Part shown: one piece after another, positions 34,201 to 44,100 of the stretch
Position numbering within the stretch: position 1 is the first letter of the stretch
Layout: each line of letters starts with the position of its first letter
Origin: Aspidapion aeneum
Lineage: Eukaryota > Arthropoda > Insecta > Coleoptera > Brentidae
DNA length: 64,000 bases
Reading direction: 5' to 3'
Assembly: GCA_963576565.1 (NCBI GenBank)
Contig: OY755047.1
Span: 11,363,764-11,427,763 of the forward strand
The notes under the pieces: generated by a model
Seen by the model: only the letters and a program-made list of their open reading frames with translations
The model's database searches: none
What the model was told of the DNA's origin: nothing
Translations under genes and position numbers: made by a program

Positions 34201-35053
34201 TGCAAAAAGATGGTGGCAACATTTGTGTCAAAGTATAAGAGAAAATGCCAAAACATGGGAATTCCGTTGGACGAAACCACCTTGTATACTTTATGTTTCG
34301 TCGATGATCAGATAGTAGTGGCTCACGATTATGACGACCTCGAATATATGACACGAAAACTAATAGAAGAGTACAATAAGTGGGGACTAGAGGTTAATCT
34401 CAATAAGACAGAGTATATGTGTATCGGTGGAATGGAACAGGATGTAATCTTAAATACCGGGCAGCGAATTCAGTCCTGTGATGAGTATAAATACTTAGGT
34501 CTAAAAATTACAGCTGACGGAACACTAGACAAAGCTATAAAAGATCGAAACGTACAAGGAAGAAAAGCAATAACTTTATTAAATGGAATAATTTGGGACC
34601 AAAGTATATCAAAACATAACAAAAAGCTTATATATAACACCATTGTAAAAAGTATTATTACATACGGCTCAGAAGTATGGCCAATCAAGGATAGAACAGA
34701 AAAAATGCTTTCCGCTACGGACTATTGTAGAAGAGCAGCAGGGAAATCAAAAAGAGAAAGAGTTACAAATCAAAGAATAAGAGAAATTATGACAGTGGGT
34801 AAACGTACTTTAGTGGATGATATAAGAACAAAACAACTAGTGTGGTACGGACATGTACAAAGAATGAATGATGAAAGACTACCTAAACACTACAATGGAA
34901 ACCAACTGGCCGAAGAAAATGAGGACGGCCAAGGAGAAGCTGGAGAGAAGGAATAGACAGTGAAATAAGAATAAGAGGCCTAGATGATGAATTATGGGCA
35001 AATAGAAACGAGTGGAGATTGGGTATCGGAAGACGTAGAACGTTGTGAAACCG

Positions 35054-35130
<77 letters not shown>

Positions 35131-38100
35131 ACATTTGTGTTAAAAGCAGGTCATGTAGCCACAACTTTTCTGAAAGATCAAAGGATTATTACTGCCGATT
35201 GGCAGTGATGCCAAAATGCTCCAAGATAATTCGTGAAAATTTTATATTAAAAATCGTGAGATATCGTGAGATTTTAGATTTTAAATCAAAATAGAGAAGG
35301 AATAAATAAAAGTTTATAAAAAGCAAAAATAAATTTATATTTATATGTATTACATAAACCAAACACATTTCAAAAAGCTGAAAAACTGTAGAGATAATAA
35401 GTTCAAGTCAGAGTCGCAATCGCTCGAATCATCATATTGATTCAAATATACTTCTTTAGTTCCTAGTTTTTTAATCATATTAATACCTATTTTTATATTT
35501 TTGTTAATAAGGGACTTTTTTCTTTTTCATGAACAGATTCTTCACTATCACTACTTATCAGACATATTCAGACAAACACCGCAATACGAACTAACTGCAA
35601 ACAAAAGCACTTGCCTAATCGGTGAAACTATTTTGAAACAAATAACTACTGCCCGCGCGATCGCGATTCCGCAGATGATGAACAGCAATGTTTGAAGTTC
35701 GGGACGTCCCCGAATTTCAAACATTTTCAAATAATCCAGTAGAGTAGCAGCGAGAGTCTGAACGCTTAACGTGATATATTTGTCACGTTGGTTATGAATA
35801 AAAAGATAAATTTTTTTTGGAAAGATTTTTATTAAAATTTGACGTAAAATACAAAAAGCGTGAGAAACGCTACGTAATTCGTGAAATCGTAAAATACTAG
35901 ATAGTTTAAGCTGTGCTACGTATATTTACGTAAAACTGCACGTTAAGCGCTGTACGTTTTGTTCCAAATTTGAGTTTAAGTTGAATGTTTTTACGTTACC
36001 ATAACTACTAATAGCAGAGAATATGGAATTCGGCACTGTTTTTTTTTGATGTTACAATTTTGTTTTTTGTCTTTTCAACTACAGTAGGAATATATTTGCA
36101 AAGAATCGTTTGTACTGGAAGCGGAAATTATCGTCAAGGCCTCATTTTTCGATCGGTCAATCAACCAATTCTATTCTTTGGTAACGTTAAGGTGCCCGCA
36201 GACTGCTGTAAGCTAACGTAAATACGTAAGCTCCTAACGTGACCTTGACGACGGTGTGACGAACTGCGCTTGCGTATCTGTCAAATCTCATGCTTACGTA
36301 AAAATACGTAGCACAACTTAAACTATCTACTTTCCAAAAACGTGTAATCTCACGATTAATCGTGAGTTTTGGCAACACTACCGATTGGTGCAACACCATT
36401 TGTTTGCTAAAAGTCATCGCTGAGCTTTGAAAAACGAACCCCGATAGACGAATCATCCTCCACCAAGGCAATGCAAGTTCATACAAGGCACAAATAGCGA
36501 TTGAGTTTTTAACCCAACAAAATTTTGAATTGTTAGACCATCCTCCATACAGTCCAGACCTAAGTCCCAACGATTACTTTTCCGAAAATCAAGAATGGAC
36601 TGCGTGGTCAAAGATTTCAGTCGCTAGAGGAGGTACACGACGCCTTCAAGAATGCAATTTTGACAGTACCAACAAACAAGTGGAATTACAGCTTTGACAA
36701 TTGGTTTGAGCGCATGCAAAAGTGCACTAACTTTTGTGTGGAAATACTTCCAGAAACAATAGTCTTTAAAAGTTATCTACTGTTTTATTCCAGCTGTATA
36801 TGCAAAAGTTAAAAAAAACAATCCTCGTAGAACAACGTATGTTACGCGCTTTCGATAAACACTGTCATAGGCTCTTTTACTAAGTATTAAAACAAAACGG
36901 AAACTTAATCTGCATACAAAAGATATCGTCTGTTAGCGATGCCTTGAAAACGCTTAGGCTTCGAACGTGGACATAGCTACACACAGCTACGACATGAGAC
37001 CGAGGCGCCAAAGCTTTTATCATAAAATTTTACTTTGACACTGGAGGAATTACTGCAATAACGTCGATTTCTGACATGACGAATAACATGTAAGCACGTT
37101 ACTACAAGTATACTACAGGGCTATCAAAACGGACGGGCCACGATCCTCCACTTTGTTGACGTCACATCGGGGGCTGATTTTTTTAATGGTCCCTTCACGA
37201 CACAACTGATTGTCTTTAAAATATTGAAGTTGGAATGACGGTTCATGAATATTTGTTTTTTTTTTTTAAATTTAAAGCCTGTTTTAAGATTGTTTTTACT
37301 ATATTCTTGCAGAATATTTTTTTAAAATTATAATCCTTAATTCTTCATGGCCGCTTCGTTAGCTCACACAAAAATTAAATTTAAAGCAGAAGCGAATGTG
37401 TTCGTTTCTGCGTGGAAAGTAATCGGATTAAAACTTAATATAGTTATTTAAATGTGTTTACAAAAATTACAACATCAAAAAATAATTTTTTTGTAGTGTA
37501 ATTTTGTCTTAAAAAGATAAACGCTGGTATTTTTGGATTTTAAATGAACTTTATTGTAAAAAGTCATTAAAAAATCGAAAAGTTTGACAATACAAACAAA
37601 TGCCATGACAAACACAAATGACAAAGTCAAACACATGTCAAATCAGGGCTATCAAAACGGACGGGCCACGATCCTCCACTTTGTTGACGTCACATCCGGG
37701 GCTGATTTTTTTTTGTTGGCCACGTTACGACACAGCTGATTGTCATTAAAATATTGAAGTTGGAATGACGGTTCATGTATATTTGATTTTTTTTTAAATA
37801 AGGCCGGTTTTGAGATTTTTTTTACTATATTCTTTTAGAACAATTTTTTTTAAATCTATAGTAATCCTTAATTTTTCAAAGCTGCTTCATTAGCTCACAC
37901 AAAAATTAAGTTTAAAACAGAAGCGAATGTGACAATCACAGATGACAAAGTCAAATACATGTCAAATATAACAGTTGGCATGTGGTACATGGCGGGTAAT
38001 TTGAATTCAAAATAAGGAATGCTAAATCTTGAAGATTTTAACCTTTTATTCATGTTGCTTCCTTACAAACCTTTGGTGGAACATCGGGATGGTGTCTGAG

Positions 38101-41100
38101 AATATTTCACTGAAATTTTGCGGAAATCTGTAGTGCCATTTTGACAATATCATAAAAAAACGCCTGACCTCCCATAAGACCCAATGTAAAATTCAGCCCC
38201 GGAAGAACAGCTGATTTTTTTAGGGTCGTGGCCTCTATTTTTGTGTTGGCCTTGGTCAAATATAACAGTTGGCATGCGCTACATAGCGGGTAATTTAAAT
38301 TTAAAATAAGGAATGCTAAATTTTGAAGATTTTAACCTTTTAATCATCTTGCATCCTCCAAAAGTTTTGGTGGAATATAGAGATGGTGTCTGAGAATATT
38401 TCACTAAAATTTCGCGGAAATCTGTAGTGCCATTTTGAAAATATCATTAAAAAAACTCCCATCAGACACAATGTAAAAGTCGTGGCCTGTATTTTTTTTG
38501 TTGGCCTTGTATACTACAACGGATGGCTTGGATTAAAAACGTAGACGCTTTTAATAAAATTTGAAAGGGACTTCTTTCAAATGACGTTAACAATCAATTT
38601 ATCAATGCCGTGATTTGATGTTATCAAAATTTGGGGTTATTTTTATTTTTGATAAATTTAAATTTCTTGGATTTTTGAACTTTTAGAAAAAAAAAACAAT
38701 TTTTTTTTGTTGACGCAGCCGCTTATTTGGCATTTTATAAAACAAATTAAAATATATTTATTCTAAGGTAACTGATAATGGGTGTTTCTAAGCTTAGAAA
38801 AAAGATGGCGCTAAGAGCGCATGCAACATCCATTATCAGTAACCTTAATTTAGTTAAGCCATACGTTGGGGTTCATTTAAAATCCAACATGCCGGCACGC
38901 TTACATACAGAGTGTTCCAAGTTAAGTGTCCACCATTTCTAACTTTGTTATTATTGTTACAAATTTAAGTTATTTATATTTTATAGTTATAATTTATTTA
39001 GGTTTAGTGTAGTATTAGGTTGACGTATTTTATGGTTGTATTCTTAATCTAGGTTTTAGTTGCGTTATCTGTGACAAACTGGTATACGAACGGTCCGGTT
39101 CTAGAAAAGGGCGGAATGATTCCGAATCGAACAAGGATGGAAAATTCTCGAATTGTAGGCAGACCCTCATATATAGGGCCGGACGTCGTGCATCAGTCAG
39201 TCAGAGATAACCAATGGTAGTGATCGCTAGATGTTAACGCGAAGTTAATAGGCGTATTAAAGTAGTGAATTATTAGCAAGTTATTAGTAAGTTTAAGTGC
39301 GTGCTTTTGTACATAATTTGTCGGAATAAATTGACGTATCGTTTTCAACAATTGCGAGTTTTAATTTGTCGTTGTGAACCCGTAACATTATTAAAGATTT
39401 TAAATTAGTAAACTAGTGGAAATTGTGTCGCTCTTTAGGATGCTTGAATAAAAAAAACGAACATTGCGTTTTCGAGTTTCTTCATAAAACAAATTTTAGA
39501 ATTTTTTCTGATAGGTTCTTCAATTCTAAACAAAAATTGTTTTTCGATTTTTTAAGTCAAAAATAACGAAGATAATATTTTTCTTTTTCAACAAAAACAC
39601 AAAAAAAAACAACTGACAATCTCCGCCAATTTTGACAAGGCCGAGCTAAAATCAAAGTATAAGTAAGTTTGGCGATTTTTTTTTAGTTACACTCTGATCA
39701 AAACGAATTTTGACGACGGATTATCGAAACTATACAAAAATGAAATTGACGTATATTTAGCGCCACTCGTGAGACAAGGCCTTTCCGCTAAGGTTGTCGG
39801 TGGTAGAACTCAGCCTTATATCAATAATTGGTAAGTCCTTTAATGTAAAGATGGATTTACCAATAATATTACAAAAATTTCCCTAGATCTGCCGCACTTT
39901 TTAAGGATTTACCAACAAGGCGGGTTCATTCATCCATAGCTGATGTGAGGTTTGGATGGCGATGAGCGGCTAGTTCACAACTTGCATTCCGTTTGCTATT
40001 GGTCGAAATAGTCAGCTGACTTTTTGATGTTGAACGTTGCCGTTTAAGATTATTATTATATTATATTAAGAGATGGTGCCAGCAGTCAAGCATTTAACAA
40101 ACATTATTTTTACAGCTTTCGGCGTAAAATACGAATATATACTAGTTGTAAGTGATTAAAAAAGTGTAGTGGTTTGTGCAGTACATACCTACTGAATTTA
40201 ACTAAATCTATGCATATGCCGATGACTTTTTTTATTGTTTTTTAAAAACATATTATATTCTTTTACAGTTCATGTCATTATTTTTGGGACAACTTTTTAC
40301 AACTTTTTTTTGTTTGCATATGCTTTTTGTTATGGTAAACAACTGATAACTGTCAAAAAGTTATCTCAAAAATTATGATATATAGTTTAAATTAGCTTCC
40401 CTATCCTGTTTTCCTGTCGAAATCGGTGTTAACCTAACCCTGATAAATTATTCGACAACGTATCCTAACCTGTCCAGACACGCCCCGGTTAGGATACGTT
40501 TCCCATCAATTGACCACGGTTAGGTTTTGTTTCAGTTTGGTTTAACACCGATTTCAACCTCCCAAAACGAGGACAGGAGAGTTTTAATTTTAAAAATCCC
40601 GCCTGACTATGTCAACCAATAGCAAATGGAATGCAAGTTGTGAACTAGCCGCTCGTGATGGCGAGACCTGGTCGCATTTTATTTTTTAGATGGCGCTTCT
40701 TGCGATGGTTTTCTCACTATTTACATAGAATTAAAGACAAAACCGTCTAATTACCTTGGTAACGGTGTCACATTGACCAAGCAGTGTTCCAAGGAGTCCC
40801 ATAAGGACGAAACAGTTAACTGTCAACACTTATTAGGTGTCCATTAGCTCTTAGACACATGTGAGGTTAAGCTTTCGAGCTACTCACGGAAAAATATGAG
40901 AGAAACAAAAACTTTTTTTTTACCCTATTAGCCACGAAAACTCGTTTGATTTTTTAATTTATCAATGTTTATATGGAATTATGGAATTTTAGGTATCATC
41001 TTTACTATACGTCACGTACACCGCGACCTTCAAGTGCATCTTATCTGAGAGTTTTTAACGTAGAAATTTGGAACTTCATTATTTTTCACTTCATAATAAT

Positions 41101-44100
41101 TAGCGTTTGTCTGTATTTGTCGTGTCTCATATTGAGAAGGAGATTTCTCAAAGGTAAACATGGGCGCACCCAGGGAGGATTTTAGGTATTATCCACATAT
41201 TTCATGAATAAAACGATAAATAAATTTAGAAAAAAAAACTTTTTGAAAACAAGCTTTTATAAAATGGACTAAAAAGCATAAAATAATATTTTGAGTGTTC
41301 TGATATCATAATAATAAACCCGTTTTTGTTAACTCGAAGTTTAGTGAAAATTCATTATATTATAGCAGAGAAATGTAAGGGTAGACAATTTAACCCAACC
41401 CAACCCTACTCAAGCAACTCTTACATTTTTTGCTTCATATTAGGCAGATCATCCGCGACCGGCTTTGTGTCGATTTATTTTGTCACATTGAAAAAGATCG
41501 GTTGTGGACGATCCACCAAATGCGCATGGAAAGGCATTTACCTAATATTAAATACGCCCATCGCTTTTATTATTATGATATCAGAACACTCAAAATATTA
41601 TTTTATGCTTTTTAGTCCATTTTATAAAAGCTTGTTTTCAAAAAGTTTTTTTTTCTAAATTTATTTTTTAATTTTTAGATTTGTCTAGGTCTATGCACTT
41701 TCCTGTCAATTTTAAAATATCTAAGTCTTCGATGAGAAGGCCGTCCAACAAAGGCGACATATGCTAAAACTGTCGTTATTATTATGATCATTATACGCAA
41801 GGATTAATTAATTTTGGTCGAGATCGAACAAACTAAAGCCTTACCTCTTCTACGCCCCCCCCCCTTTTTAGTGAGAGAGCATGTGAATTTTGCAATCAAT
41901 CGGATATCTACGTGGAAGTCAGTTGAAAGTTATCAGAAAAAATCGTCATTAAATCGTCCATTTTGAATCCGCCATATTGAATTTTTGTAATCAGATAAAA
42001 AATTCGTAATCGTCATTCTCAAAAACCCCCAGATACCAATTTTGGTGAAAATCCAACAAACTAAAATTTTACCCCCTCTCCGCCACCAGGTTAGGGGTGA
42101 GGTAGGCAGTCAGTTATACCACATTATTGAATTCTCATCGGAACTATAACGGTAGGCGAAATTTGAAGTCAATCGGATACGTGGAAGTCAGTTGAAAGTA
42201 ATCAGAAAAACTTGACATTAAATCGTCCAATTTGAATCCGCCATATTGAATTTTTATAATTTGATCAAAAATTCGTAATTCTCATACTCAAAAACCCCCA
42301 GATACCTATTTTGGTTGAAATCGGACAAACTAAAGTTTTACCCCCTCTCCACCCCCCACGTTAGGGGGGTACCGGAGGGATATTGTCATCGGAACTGAGA
42401 CGCTATGAGAAATTTGAAGTTAATCGGATGTTTGGAAGTTCTTCAAAAATGAGTTGCAAGATTTGATTACATACATACCCACATACATACATACATACAG
42501 GTGAAGTTAAATAAAAGCTTGTAAAAAATAGCATAAATTACGACATCATGAGACCTCTGTTTTTTTAATTTTTCTTAATAATTTTTAAAATATCTCTTCT
42601 CTATTCTATAGGCTCTAATGTTTCATGGCTCAGTTGTGGAATCTTGGCGATGTCTGGATTTTTTGGCCAAAGTAAGTAGACCCGAATTCTTTTTTAATTT
42701 GTAATAACTACATATATTTTTTCTATTTTTGTTAGGCTATGAAATCCGCACAAAAAATTTCAGCTCAATTAAAATTCAAATATTTTTTGCCTCCGTGTTC
42801 GGATATTTGATCCAGTGTGCTTTAAACGCAAGCCTTGTTGCCAAATTTGCAGTGGCCTCGCAAGCAGAGGTGTTTACGCTGGAAAATGTTTTGGAAAAGG
42901 AAAATCTGAATTTGTGCCTAAGAGAAAGTAGTTTTGTTGCCAATTATTTTATGGTAAGTCTGTCTCCCTTTAAATTGACCCCATCAATTCTTTCTTACTT
43001 TTTTGTTTTTCGTTCTTCGTTTTTCGTTTTTGTTTTTTGTTTTTTGTTTTTTCTTTTTTCTTTTTTATTTTTTCTTTTTTCTTTTTTCTTTTTTCTTTTT
43101 TCTTTTTTCTTTTTTCTTTTTTCTTTTTTGTTTTTTCCTTTTTCTTTTTTCTTTTTTCTTTCTTCTTGTTTTTTTTTTCTTTTTTATTTCTTATTTTTTA
43201 TTTTTTGTTTTTTTCTTATCCTCTTTTTTCTCTATTCATTTAATTTTTTTTATCTTAATTTCAGGATGAAAACAAAAAACCATTTCAACAATGGGAACAT
43301 ATCTTAAAGGGTCCTCAATGCTTAGATATTACAAAAACCGACAACATTGAAAAAATCATTTGCAAAGACAACGTTGTAATACTGGAAAGCAGTGTTGTCA
43401 TGCAGCTCATCTTAAAAAAACCAGATTTACCATGTCAAGTGGAGTTCAATCCTCACAAATATTTTATCGCGGGAAATTATATTGGAATGAGCAAGGCTTT
43501 CGCTTCCACGAAACGGATCAGAACACTGTAAGAACCAAATTATCAAAAATCACTGTACAGGATGTCTCCTATATTAATTAATAATGGTCTAAAAGGGTGA
43601 GAAAAAAAAAATGAGACACCCTGTACTACAACTAGACCTAGTAAATCCCTACCTTATCTATGTCAGTGCAGTTTCTCTTTTTATGAATTTTCGAAATTTT
43701 TTTAGAAACTTAATAATGAAAGAAGCCGGATTTTTTAACAGATTGGACAGATTATGGTTTAGTGCGTCGGGAACGGGTTCGAAACCAAAAAATAATAACA
43801 TTCACCAGGAGTTTAGTTTTGATCATGTTAGAGGTAAAAAACAAAAATTATACTTAAAAATAATTCAAAGTTACAAGGTGGCAACTCTGTAACAAATAAT
43901 TGACCTTGAAACCTTGTAACGCATGCGTAAACCAATTAACAAAATGGTGAATGCACCAGAGTATGTGTCTAATTAAATATTTAACTTTTTTAGGTTTGTT
44001 CTATTTTTACACCGCTTCTATCATACTTTCAACAATAAGTTTGGGCTTGGAAATTGTTTTTTCATGGTATGAAGGAAGAAACAAAATCATAAGACTTACC

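Larger units (their letters stand above)
32541..36730 (+). pseudogene. mariner transposase relic split by four other elements
   Basis: Pieces in order: 32541-32611 (TSIQRILHEKLW, VSRWIPH), 33991-34232 (MLTEEQKEARVSWCQRTLDR, VYAKRWWQHLC), 35130-35202 (in frame, HVATTFLKDQRIITADW) and 36381-36730 (DHPPYSPDLSPNDYF with the third catalytic Asp, then VPTNKWNYSFDNWF). Joined in order they follow mariner transposase, a DDD enzyme that cuts and pastes at TA sites. The N-terminal helix-turn-helix is missing and frameshifts occur, so it is dead. Insertions: a TA-target MITE, a LINE within that MITE, an RTE-like LINE and a hAT element. Confidence 0.9.

Noticed and set aside
34150..34956. A 268-codon frame that would fuse mariner and LINE protein
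   Set aside because: The 15-bp target duplication shows it is a chance in-frame junction created by a LINE insertion.
42959..43269. Phe/Leu/Ser-rich frames that look like multi-helix membrane proteins
   Set aside because: They are read through the (CTTTTTT)n intron. The IR exons on either side splice across it.
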